Positions 12,399 through 23,404 of a stretch of DNA of 64,000 nucleotides are shown one piece after another. Source of the DNA: Larix kaempferi. Taxonomy: Eukaryota; Streptophyta; Pinopsida; Pinales; Pinaceae. Under the pieces are notes generated by a model. That model was given only the letters and a program-made list of their open reading frames with translations. It did not search any database and was not told the DNA's origin. Each line of letters opens with the position of its first letter. Positions within the stretch are counted from its first letter, which is position 1. A program made the position numbers and the translations under genes. The DNA lies in contig BSBM01001384.1 in assembly GCA_027924585.1 (NCBI GenBank), forward strand, positions 1-64,000, read 5' to 3'.

Positions 12399-12426
12399 CC
12401 CACCCCACCCCACCCCAGCCAACCCC
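12399..12426 (-). other. G-quadruplex-forming motif (minus strand)
   Basis: The plus strand has five C-runs (ccc, then cccc four times) separated by single A or short spacers; the minus strand is therefore five runs of 3-4 G within 28 bases. This meets the usual G3+ with short-loop definition of a G4. Function is not inferable. Confidence 0.7.
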
Positions 12427-12661
12427 ACCTCAGGTTTTGTCGAGAATCTTCAATGCTTAGAACAAGAAAATTAACGTTGCTCATTACCAAGAATGAGAGA
12501 GTTGTTAAGGCTGATAACTGGTTAAAAAGAGTACCACCAACCAAAAAATGAAAAAACAAGTGCTATATTTTGTTTAACTTGAATTACATACACACATTCT
12601 TAACATTGAGAGTTCAAGGGTGGTTTCCAACTGAATTGGCATGAAAATGAGTTTCAACAGA

Positions 12662-13345
12662 GTTAAAATAGATTATTTGACTCAGAATTTCGTGCATTCG
12701 CTTACAATTTCGAGTTCCCATTACTCTACTCTTCTCTATTTCGTGCATTCACTTACAATTTCTCTGGACGATGCAAGGCCAAACTGGACGCCTGTTAAAG
12801 TCGCCTGGGAAACCGAGCAGCTTCTTCCATCGTGCCAGACTGCGAGTAAACGAAGTGATTTACTGCTTCACTCACTGGCCTTCCTTCCCTCTTGTTAGTC
12901 TGTGGGTAAAGAGCAACCAACCAACTGGTCTTCTTCGTCCTTCTAGTCTGTAAGTGAAAAGCAGAAGCAGAAAATGAAGATTGTGTGCGAGACACGGGAG
13001 AGCTGGTAATAATAAGTACTCCATCGTCGTGCCACTCCCTTTTGAATGGCCGCGTGGCAGTTTACATGCGCGTGAGTTGAAGTGTGTCGTCGGAACTCGG
13101 CAAGGGAAGGTTTGTCCTTCCGCCAGAATTTTCCAAGGTCGTATGGAGAGCTGCTAGTGCCAACCACCGCGTCGCCCGCACAAGGATCGATCGGGCTTCG
13201 GGATTGGAAATATATTGATGGACTCCTATTTTTTGATTTGATTTATTAATAATTATGGTACATGCATTAAATTCATTGAATACATTTTTATAAAAAAAAA
13301 CATAAAAATATTAAACGATACATATTTTGATATAAAAAACAAGAG
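12662..13345. repeat. R1 dispersed repeat, copy 2 (5' part)
   Basis: Matches copy 1 from 4144 to about 4890 at roughly 90% identity, same orientation. It includes the gatgcaaggccaaactggac block and the ggatcgatcgggcttcggga block. A duplicated ttcgtgcattc-cttacaattt segment occurs near its start, and it lacks about 40 bp present in copy 1 around 4510-4545. The homology ends near 13345, so the 3' two-thirds of R1 is missing. Confidence 0.8.
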
Positions 13346-15250
13346 CCACATGGTGGCAATGTCCCCGACATTGCCATTGCCACGTGTTGTCGCAATTTTG
13401 ATATGAGCAAATTACTTTGGCAAATGGTTTTCTATTTTGATATGAGCTTGTCTTCATAACTTAGGAGCCATGTCATGAACTCACATAGAATTCCTATCAA
13501 CAACATGCTATTCAAAATAAATTTTAATTTAATTGCTCATTTCAACAGCCATGACTCAAATAAAACTCATATTCATCCATACCGCTAGATGTAAATGGCT
13601 ACATTGTTGTTGGTTGCCTCTATATAGACTCTTAATGTTACATTTTATTTTGCACATGTTTCTTTTGTGGTTTAAGAGATGTCATGGTCACATGTTTTCA
13701 TTGTGATAAGAAGAGTTTTGTGGCTGATGCTATTCATAAAACACAAAATTATTGTTTGTCATCGAGACTTACTAGCACCTAAGTACATATACACGTTAAG
13801 GCTTACTAGCAGTCGTTGTTGCTAGGGACACTTAAGACTAATGCACAACATTCCACAAGTGAAATTGCACAAATTTACAAGAGTTATTATTTGTGGTTTC
13901 ACAATCCACCTCTACTCTATCATTGACGCAAGCGCATTGGAGTGATACAACAAGCAGCTCCTATAGGAAAACCAAATGATCATCAATTGTCTTGCCACTA
14001 CTAGTGTTGAAAGTGACACGGCCCATGCCAAAGCAAACTAGTAAAAGTGTAACTCAAGCAAACCACATTGGATGGTGGAGGATGCATGGGTATAAAGCTC
14101 CAAACATTCAAAAGCTCACTATGTATTCGTTGTCTCAATTTGTTTGAGAGAAATTAATGCCCCTATAATTTTATCATAGAGAAACCATCTCACTTACTAA
14201 TTAAATCTGAACTAGAAATTCTTTTATACCGTGTCAATGCCTCATATACCTTCACTACATTTATTTACTCCTAAAATGAAAACTTCCTAATTCATTTCCT
14301 ATCCCTTGCAATGAATCAAAACACTAGAAGTGTAGTGGGATGCCAGGAGCTCTTACTTTTACATGAGTGGTTTAAAGAGAGTATGATGCTAGATTAAAGG
14401 TTGGAGTTCCATGGAGTAAAGAGAGTATGATGCTAGATTAAAGGTTGGGAGTCCATGGATTGATGCAGAGCCATGCCTTGTCCCAAAACTAGGGGTTGGA
14501 GTTGAGGATCCAGTGTCCATCTTTTGTGAGATCAAATTTAATAATGAACAAAAAATTCTACATTAATAGCTAAAGGATTTAAGATTTATTTTTTGTTTCC
14601 CTGTCATTGATATCCATTGGTGAAATCTTTTGGCTTCAACTAGAGGCCATCGAATTGGAAAAATAGACCATGGGAGATAGATCCACTACATACATTTGTC
14701 CACTATGATTATGGTTCCAATTCTTAATTAATGATTTGGACCCTGGGCAATTGAGGGATAGGAACCACTAATCTACCATTGAGCACCACCACTTTGATTA
14801 ATATATATAGTTTGATTTAAGATAGACAAGGAAATCCAATACTTGAAGAGATCTTACACCCTACATTCATAGAAAGGGGGATAGGTGTTCACAACAAAGT
14901 GGAGGAAGATATCATGTATTTCTATTGTCAACAAAAAATAGGGCAACTTGTTGGGTTGAGATGGTATTTTCAAGGAGTTCAAAGCTACCCTCAATGTTTT
15001 CTTCATCACAATAGATGTTGAGGCATCCCTTGGAGCTCACATCTTCACAACAAAAACCATTTGAAAGGTTTAAGAGACTACAAATGCAAGTCCTTTACCA
15101 TCTTTACATAATTTCTCTTTTGGGCATCTTTTAGTTCTTAATCACTTCACTCACGCCCATGCTCCTCACACTTTATTTCCATAAAAGTGAAGTATAATTC
15201 ATTTTTCCAATAAGGAACTAGTACATAATCACCCATCGGTTATTTCTATT
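13346..15250. other. No recognisable gene; one 44-bp tandem pair
   Basis: AT-rich, stop-rich sequence. 13340-13450 has a short palindromic tggcaatgtc/gacattgcca pair and two copies of attttgatatgagc. At 14373-14460 a 44-bp unit (taaagagagtatgatgctag...) is present twice. No coding motif recognised. Confidence 0.45.
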
Positions 15251-15508
15251 GAATACTTAAAATAAGTAAAATCCTAAATTACACGCATGATTTTTCTTGA
15301 ATTTGACAATAAACAAAGAAAATAATGAATTGTTTTTTGACAAGATAAAAGTTATTTCTAGTTGCAGTAGATGATTTTCTATTAAATACTTAAAATAAGT
15401 AAAATCATAAATTATAAGCATGATTTTTCCTTGAATTTGATGATAATAAACATACGGAAATTATTTTTTTGACAAAGATAAAAGTTACCTCTAGTTGTAG
15501 TAGTGGAT
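15251..15508. repeat. Tandem duplication, about 133-bp unit x2
   Basis: Copies start at aatacttaaaataagtaaaa (15252 and 15385) and end near gataaaagtta-tctagttg-agtag. About 85% identical with small indels, so older than the 573-bp duplication at 24.6 kb. Confidence 0.8.
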
Positions 15509-15932
15509 TGCTTCGTCAGAGATATGAGGGTTTTCCATCCATAATGATTTGATTCTTATGCATAAACAAAATATATAATCAAATATCATATCATTGAATA
15601 CTTTTATTGTTTTATCATTGATTTCTATTTGTTTTTTCACTTTTTAGGTTTCCACAACATTTGTCTCATAAACATCATTATGAACTTTATATTATGATCC
15701 ACCTAAACTAATATTTTAAATGTTATGAAAGGATAAAAGGACAAGGTAAATACACGATTATAACATAATTAGAGACTTAGTACAAAACATTTAGAATATA
15801 AATGCAATAACCAAAAAAATACATTGCACCATACACATAGATAAATTCTAGATAGAATATTCACTAACATTATTTTATTCAAAACTTAACTCTTCTATGT
15901 GCAAAAATATAGCATTGGGTATTCTACCAGTC

Positions 15933-16625
15933 TCAAGGAAATGAGGGGACATAAAGGAAGAGGGAAAATGGGGAGATAAGAGAAGAGAAAAGAATGGGGG
16001 AGAGGTATGATAGTATGGAAGAGAGGAGAAAGGAAAAGGAAGAATAAAGAGAAGAAGAAGGATGGAGAAGGGGAATAAAATAAGAAGAGAGAGGAGTAGG
16101 GGAAGAAGAAGAGGAAGAGGGTGAAGGAGGGGAAGAAAAGGAAGAGGTGGAGATTGAATAATAAAAGAATAATATAGAGTTGAAAAACAAGAGAAGAAGA
16201 TGATGATGATGATAAGAAATGAAAATAAAAAATAAGGAATGATGATGAGGAGATAAAGAGGATTTGGAAGAAAAAAAATTAGGAAGGAGTATTTCAGGAA
16301 AAAGAGGAAGAGGAAGGGTGGGGGAGGAGAGAAGAGGAAGAGGAAGAGGAAGGTTGGGGGAGGAGGGGAGGAAGAGGGGGTAAGGAGGTGAGGAAGAGGG
16401 AAAAAGAAGAGGAGGAGGAGGAAGGAAGAGAAAAGGGGAGAGGAAGAGGAAGATGAGAAGAAGGAAGGAGGAGGAAGAGGAAGGAAGAGAGAAAATGAGG
16501 TGGAAGGAGGAGGTGGAAAACAAGACTAGGAGAAGGAGAAGAGAAAGAGAAACTGGAATGCAAAATTGGGGAAAGAGAGGAAGATGAAGGATGACTTGGA
16601 AATTGAAGAAGAGGAAGAAAGATAA
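15933..16625. repeat. Polypurine tract, about 690 bp
   Basis: The plus strand is almost entirely A and G (gaagaggaag, ggagga, gggga blocks) for nearly 700 bases; pyrimidines are rare and mostly single T. Long open frames on the minus strand here are only Ser/Leu/Pro/Phe translations of the tract. Such tracts can form triplex (H-DNA) structures. Confidence 0.9.
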
Positions 16626-16649
16626 TCAAAAGAGGAGACATAAATAAGC

Positions 16650-19420
16650 CCAATTCCCTAAACCCTTGCATTGTTTTTTATTTCTTGTTTAATTTATTTT
16701 AATTCTTTATTAATGAAACCTGTCCAGGGAAAATTTTCTCTTAAATTCACAAAATGTAGCATCGAAACCCAAATATCTATAATATTTTTCCATATCCAAA
16801 ACCCTTCTTGAAAATACCAATCTCCTAATAAATCCCAAACCCTCCCTCCCAATAAAAAATTATATTAATCATATTAAAGTATATAAATTGGAACAAAAGA
16901 TTCAAGGAAATCTAAAAGAAGTGGAATATTCTTTTTTTTTGTCACAAATGCCTGTCACTCAATGGGTAACCTACGAAATTTCTAGTAAACCAAAATTGTT
17001 TCCACAATATTCAAGTATGAAGTCTCCACTAACTCCAAACAAGGAAATTGCAACAACACTTTTGCATTGTAAAATTGTGTTTAATGCATAACTGAATACA
17101 TATGTCATTTCATCACATTTTTCCTACAATGAGTAAAATTACTTATGTTGTAGTAGTGTTGGATAGTACTAAACTTACACTAGTTTGATTCTCCTATTTT
17201 CATTCAAAGGTATCTCTATTTGCACCCTTGCTTTCAAAGGCCCAATTTGCTTATGGTTGATTACAAAGAATATGATTGTTTGGAAATATTGAATACCATT
17301 GAACACAAGAGAGACTTGAAGAGGAGCAAACAACAAGGAGAAGAAAGATTATCATCACAAAGGTATATAGATTTCTTATATGTAATTTCTTTTTTATTGA
17401 TAGAATCTATTTTTTTCCTCATTTACTTGTGTTGATTTAATGTCATTTTACATGCTTTAATCTCACTGAATCTTGCAAGTAGATATAAAAGAATTTTTTA
17501 ATTTATTTTATGGGTTAGTTCTAGGGTAATCTCACTAAATCTTGCAATTAGATATAAAAGAATTTTTTACTTTGTTTTATGGGTTAGATCTAGGTTTATG
17601 CAAATTAAAATAGGAAATATGTTTTGTTTATCTTGTACATGAAATTATAATAGTAGATACTCATCTTCTTATTCATCTCATGCTTACATATTAAAAAGGA
17701 ATTTTTTACTTTGTTTTATTGGTTATATATTAAGTTTATGCAATTTAAAACAAGAAAGATGATAAAATCATAACAGTTTGAACTCCTCTTTTTATATTCA
17801 CAATTAATTTTCTTATTTGACATAACTATCTATTTCATATATTCCCCACACAATATATTATTTTAATTTGAAATATCATTTTCATTTTATATTAAAATAA
17901 AATATTTAAACTTTGCACTTATACAATCAATATCCTATGATTTCTCATAATATTTTGTAATTTAACTTGAATGTAAAATCAACCGAATTGATATAAATAT
18001 GAACCATCTCATAATATTTTGTAATTTAACTTGAATGTAAAATCAACCGAATTGATATAAATATGAACCAATAATCCATGTGTAGTGGCATTTCCAACTA
18101 ATATCACTATGTGCAGTTGTATTGGGGCAAAAGAACAGTTATGGAATGTAAGTATAAACATGACACGAGACATATGATTCTATAATATTCGTGTTTAGAA
18201 TTAAAAAAAGGCAGGCATAACTCATCTTTTATCCCACACATAAATTTAGTTGTCTCTGAGCTGACAACAACATTGCAAGTTGCAACGAAATTCCAAGTGG
18301 TCGCCTTTTATCCATGTGTTGCTAGGGCGAGATGTGTACAGCAGTATGACAGCACCTCCAAATCCAATATTAATGAATCCAAATCCAACATTAATGAAAT
18401 AAATTTGTGGCTATTGCAAAACAAGAGATACGAAGTGGCAATGTCTATATTGTGTTTTTGCTATTAAAATTTATGTGCAAAAAAAAAAACTCAAAATTTT
18501 GAAAAATAAAAAATTCTTTAAATCAAATTTGCATAACACAGAAAGAAATAATTATGAAAATTCATCATGGAACTTTAAATTTACAATGAAAAAATTTAAA
18601 AGCAACAACAAGCACAACTATTCAGATTGCAAATACTAGTATTGCGGACATAACCAACCTGCAAGAGATAATTACTAGCCAGCTAATGTCTCATCAAATT
18701 ATAGCTAATAATGCAAACGAACATATTCACTATCCAATGCATAATTGAAATTATTAGAATTAGAAAAACTAACATTTCAGCATGTGATATTCAATGTATA
18801 AATGTGCAAGCTTCTACTGGTCACAGTTTACTTCTCTCTAGACCATGATCTTGAATAGTCGTTTGTTGAATCTGCATTTTAAGTAGCACGCTTAAAAAAA
18901 AAAAGAGGAATCTAGCCATAAATTTAACTTGAGCATGCTTCAAAATACATAAAAAGGGAATCTAGCCATAGATTTAACTTGAAACCCGAATAACCTAGCC
19001 AGCTATATGGAGGTATTGAGAAACGTTTTCATCATTAGCTCTGAAACATTCGATGGATACGTTTGCATCATCTCTGAAATACTTTAAAGGTTTGACCAAT
19101 TGCATGGATAGGCTTCTCGTTAGTGTTATTAACTCTTGTTTTGAATGGAATTTAGTTTTCTGAGTTGTTTCTAGTATGTCTAATCTCTTCAAGAATGATC
19201 ACATCTAAAAATAGTTATAAGATCGGAAATTTGATGCTTAAATAGAGTGCAATGTCTTAAGGTGACGTTTACTTGAGAAACCATTATTTTGACAAAGTAG
19301 GTTAGGACAAGCCAATGATTAAAATTTCTGAAAAATTATGTTCCAAATTTGTTGGATTGGTTGAATTTTGAAAAAAAAAAAGTGTGAATTTTTTTTTAAA
19401 AATTAGGCTTTACAACTACT
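16650..19420. other. AT-rich spacer with small tandem duplications
   Basis: No gene recognised. It holds a 69-bp unit twice (17461-17529 and 17530-17598, with a third partial match near 17695-17760) and a 64-bp unit in two apparently identical copies (17943-18006 and 18007-18070). A short open frame at 18273-18467 has no known relative. Confidence 0.6.
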
Positions 19421-19423
19421 GAC

Positions 19424-19627
19424 CTGCAATTAATTTGACAACCTGCTCTTCAGGGACATAGACCATCTACAGAGTCTTGCCAATATTCTTCTACCAAAGG
19501 GCCACAGGCTCATTGAAGGACAGAGTGTTCGCATGAAGTCTTAGGTATAAAGTCTTGTTCATAGTTTTGGGATTGTCCATTGCCTTGATTGTGAATGTTC
19601 TAACGTCTTCCTCCTTCACATACACAG
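19424..19627 (-). pseudogene. PCBER/isoflavone-reductase-like exon, two stops
   Basis: One 204-bp exon bounded by acceptor atgcag and donor ag|gtcagt. It reads VKEEDVRTFTIKAMDNPKT, MNKTLYLRLHANTLSFNEP, VALW-stop-KNIGKTL-stop-MVYVPEEQVVK. This is the C-terminal part of the NADPH-dependent phenylcoumaran benzylic ether / pinoresinol / isoflavone reductase family, which acts on lignan precursors. Both stops are TAG where the family has Glu, so each looks like a single GAG-to-TAG change. Flanking exons (the NADPH-binding GGTGYIG exon and the last exon) were not found within about 400 bp. Which family member it came from cannot be told. Confidence 0.8.
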
Positions 19628-19888
19628 CTGCATTGCATTCGAGGATAATTGAGACAAAAGAAATCCTAGATCAAAGAGAAACACTGAGCTGAACACCATG
19701 ACGCAAATCTCATAACAAAGATCAGCTTTGCTAGAACTCATAACACATAATGTTGAAGCCTCTACAAAAAAATAAATCAGCCTATTGGATTAAATATAAT
19801 CCAGTATAAAATTTAAGCTGAGGCATTAAAATTCCAAGGCTTCCCAGGTTTGAACCCTCGAAAGCACAAAATAAGAAAATGAACAAAG
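19628..19888. other. No recognisable gene
   Basis: Upstream (minus-sense) side of the reductase exon, expected to be intron. No matching exon seen. An aggtttgaaccct stretch at about 19848 resembles a tRNA B-box but has no tRNA around it. Confidence 0.4.
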
Positions 19889-19972
19889 ATAAAAAAAAAA
19901 TAAAAAAAAAATAAAAATAAAAAATAAAAAAAAATAAATAAATAAAAATAAAAAATAAAAAAAGAAGAAGAA
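19889..19972. repeat. A-rich microsatellite (AAAAT/AAATA)n
   Basis: About 80 bases of a and t only, mainly aaaaat and aaaataaa units, ending in agaagaagaag. Possibly the A-rich tail of a retroposed sequence, but no body was identified beside it. Confidence 0.8.
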
Positions 19973-20010
19973 GTGATATTTAACTTATTTTCTTCAAAAG
20001 AATGAAACAC

Positions 20011-20456
20011 ATGTTGCTTCTTGAGAGAAGGAGAAATAAAATTGTTATGGCCTCTTTTGCACTCTGGTTCCTCTGTACTTCCCATTCTGCTTCTGGTATT
20101 ACTATCATTACATGGTTTTGAACTCGAATTTAAGCTCGCATGGCCTTCAAAAGCCTCACATGCTGGTCGAACCCTGTGTTCGAGTAAGTTGGTCGTAGAG
20201 TCCTCCTCGGGCATGGTTGTAGCCATGCCCTTCATGTTGCTTCTTGAAAGAAGGAGAAATAAAATTGTTATGGCCTCTTTTGCACTCTGGTTCCTCTGTA
20301 CTTCCCATTCTGCTTCTGGTATTACTATCATTACATGGTTTTGAACTCGAATTTAAGCTCGCATGGCCTTCAAAAGCCTCACATGCTGGTCGAACCCTGT
20401 GTTCGAGTAAGTTGGTCGTAGAGTCCTCCTCGGGCATGGCTGTAGCCATGGCCTTC
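20011..20456. repeat. Tandem duplication, 223-bp unit x2
   Basis: Copies start at atgttgcttctt (20011 and 20234) and differ at only a few positions. The unit contains ctggtcgaaccctgtgttcg, which resembles an RNA polymerase III B-box, but no matching A-box or tRNA-like fold could be read, so a SINE call is not made. Open frames on both strands span both copies only because of the duplication. Confidence 0.85.
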
Positions 20457-22720
20457 GTTTTCTTCTTTCTATGTCTTCCATACTGGAGGCTTACAATTGC
20501 AATGGCGATGGCATTTCCAGGTATTGGAAAATTAGTGATGTTTCCACAGCAATGAGCACACCGAGAGCGTTCCATCATTGTTGTAATTGAAATTTGACAG
20601 GTTGTTATTGTATCAGACTCAAACATGCATTGCTTGTAGGAAATAACTTAGACAAACATATGGCGAATTGGAAGCTAGTACCCAATTCTCTTGACACCCT
20701 TTCAACCCCAAAAAGAATTTTGAAATGGAGAAGGGGAATTGAGATACATGGCTATAAATAGTAGAGAAAAGGTATAAAAGAAAATGCATATTAATCTATA
20801 AGGAAATGAAATCCTGGTAACGCTAAAGTGATGTATAGAAGCAATGAGATATACTATCTCTTCAATATCCAAATGATTGTTCTTTTGGGATCAGATGAAA
20901 ATTGTGACAGAAAAGACCAAGAGGAAGAATGAATAAATGGAAACGAAAGTAATTGGTGCATGAGTTTACCTTAGTCCCGCCACTAGAATCTCGAAGCAAC
21001 ACATTTATTTTGAACTTTTTCTTTGTCTTCTCCCCAACTCAATAGTCTCAGCATTCATACCAGAGATTTCAATCAACAGGGTATCAGACCAAAACTGTAA
21101 AAAAAATATGCAAGGAAAACAAAAGTGCTGGAAATTATTGTTTATTCATAAACCCTATAACCCCAAATGCTTCGCCAAAACACCAAACTGTTACCGCATC
21201 ATTAAATGACCTGCAACATCATTAAATAACCTACAATAAACTGAATAATATTCGTCGATATAGATGTACATGGGGCATGGGCAAGACAAAAAAGTACACA
21301 TGCCAGATATAAAAAGAGACAATCAAAACAAAATGTATGTGATGCTAGGTAGTGAAGTTAATAGAGGTGTTTAAGCATCTGTTTTTCGATCTATTTGCCC
21401 ACATGTGAATATTGATCGTGAAGAAACAACGTTTTTGCAGTATGGTCTATCAAACCGGTGGGTTCAAAACGAGGCACAAGATCTGGATTTCAAGTGTCGA
21501 AGAACAAATCATTGAAATAACGATGAATTAAACCACAATATTTTGACATTTAACAGGCACATATTCACGGTGGGTTTAACAGTGCCAGAAAGGTAATCAT
21601 CATTTATTTTGCCTACCTCACTGCCTCTGCACCAATTCGACCTGGTCCTTTACGTCCTCCACGACATTGAAGCGTACCACGACCGCCAGCGGGCATTCAA
21701 AATGTCATTTGCTTCCACTTGGCAGCTAAAATCCCCGACCTCAATCCCATCAACTATTTTTATTCCTAAACTTTAGAAAAACTTAGGCATTGCAAAAATA
21801 TGCACTTTGTATGAGCGGGATTGCAATATATATCCCTGCGTTTCACATCCAACATTAATGAAACAAGATTAGACGCATTATCATCTTATTTAAATTAATT
21901 GTTACAGGAATCTATTTACCGACCAAGGATACGACGAAGAGAATCACGGATGATATACCTGTATAGGCATTACAGTTTCAATACATTCGAGATTAGGGTC
22001 GGTCCCATTTGCTACATCAACCATTTCTACCAGATCAACAAAATAAATAAATAAAAAATCAACCAGAAAACCCTAGATCCGACGAGGTTCGACCCCCTTT
22101 CTACAGTGTGTATTCTTATAAAAGAACCAAATATAATGCACAGACCAAGAAAGGTCGGCATCTCTTTAGCCGAATGCAGTATATGAATACCAAAACTATT
22201 GGGTAGTAACAGAGACCGTTTTAAAGAAGAAAAAAATCCATATGTTACTCGGAAACCTCTTGTGGGATCCAGATATCTTCGCTTGACCTTAACCAGAAAG
22301 GAAAATACAAAGCCGAGTTTATTACTCAGAACGATGCACAAAATATAGAATGATAGATAGAAACCTTTTTAAAAATCATAATAGTATTAACAACATATTT
22401 ATGCAAATGCCACGAAGGGCCAGTAGAAGGTCTCGTCAAGCATCAGATATTATATTACAGTATCAAGAGCTATGAAACCGAATAAGCATTCAAATTACAA
22501 GTGGTTGAAATACCAGTTTATGGGTCAACAAAAGAAAAGACTAAACCCTCCATTCCATAAATTTTCATAGTAGCAACCCCTAAATTGTTTTTCCAAAGCA
22601 ATACTGAAGAGATCAGTCGCAGTAGGAATACTGCTTACCCTTGTTCACCAGAATGGAACCAGCCAGGAGTCTTCTTTACCAGTACCTGCAAGGGTTCGAA
22701 GTTTTAGTCCTTAAGACAAA
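20457..22720. other. No recognisable gene
   Basis: Mixed sequence with a somewhat GC-richer patch at 21630-21700. A 104-codon minus-strand open frame (22027-22341) starts before and ends after no recognisable motif. No repeats shared with the rest of the window were noticed. Confidence 0.4.
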
Positions 22721-22722
22721 AG

Positions 22723-23264
22723 CTAATAACTAACAAGGACTGAAACAGAGTTGGACATGAGAATTATACCCTTACGTGAGTATTTCACCGCCTCGGAGAA
22801 GTTAGCAGGCTTAGTGGGATCTCCCTCATTAATGCTGGACCTCCGAATACAGGCCATCTCGGCAACCAGAACCAGAGTCGCAGAGCCATTTAGAACCAGG
22901 AGCAAAAGGGCGAATTTTCAAACACGGTTACCAGGGTCGCTTTAAGAAGGTCTTCTCAAATGTCGAGGAATTCAATTTGGGTTTAAGAGCTCCCTCAAAT
23001 CACCCTGACATCATAACAACTGTAGCATAAATTTTAACTTGTCCTAACAACTCATCACGTGGTAAGTACCGTCGAAAGTTCAGGATTCCAGTCCTCATCA
23101 ACAACAAACTTAAATGCATAGTAGACAGGATCCCGAGGGTGATACAGGGATAATAAGACCTTTGTGCGATTTGTATTGTGAATATGACGCACCTCTCGCC
23201 ACCAAAACGGGAAGGGATTATCGAGGCTGACGTCCTCAGCTCCCCTCCAATCAAAACTTAACAA
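22723..23264 (-). other. Unidentified open frames, possibly coding debris
   Basis: Two minus-strand stretches look less random than their surroundings. 23264-23055 contains FWWREVRHIHNTNRTKVLL and YHPRDPVYYAFKFVVDEDW. 22905-22723 contains ATLVLVAEMACIRRSSINEG and DPTKPANFSEAVKYSRKG. They are in different frames with stops between. I do not recognise either. They could be pieces of one decayed gene or of a transposon protein. Confidence 0.3.
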
Positions 23265-23404
23265 ATTAGCTCTATTTCAAAAATTTAAATAAATAATTTT
23301 TTTTTTAACTATGTACAAATAACGAAAAACTATAGAGTGCAGCAAAAATTTATAGGCCTAGGTGCAAATTAATAGGGTCTCCATGATTTATATATGATCC
23401 CCTT

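Noticed and set aside
15933-16671. Open frames of 196 and 125 codons on the minus strand
   Set aside because: They are Ser/Leu/Pro/Phe translations of the polypurine tract; absence of stops follows from composition.
20160-20185. tRNA B-box-like word (ggtcgaaccctgtgttcg), possible SINE
   Set aside because: No A-box at the right distance, no tRNA fold, no target duplication.
20021-20626. Open frames of 103-172 codons on both strands
   Set aside because: They exist in several frames because a 223-bp unit is duplicated; no domain or splice logic supports any of them.
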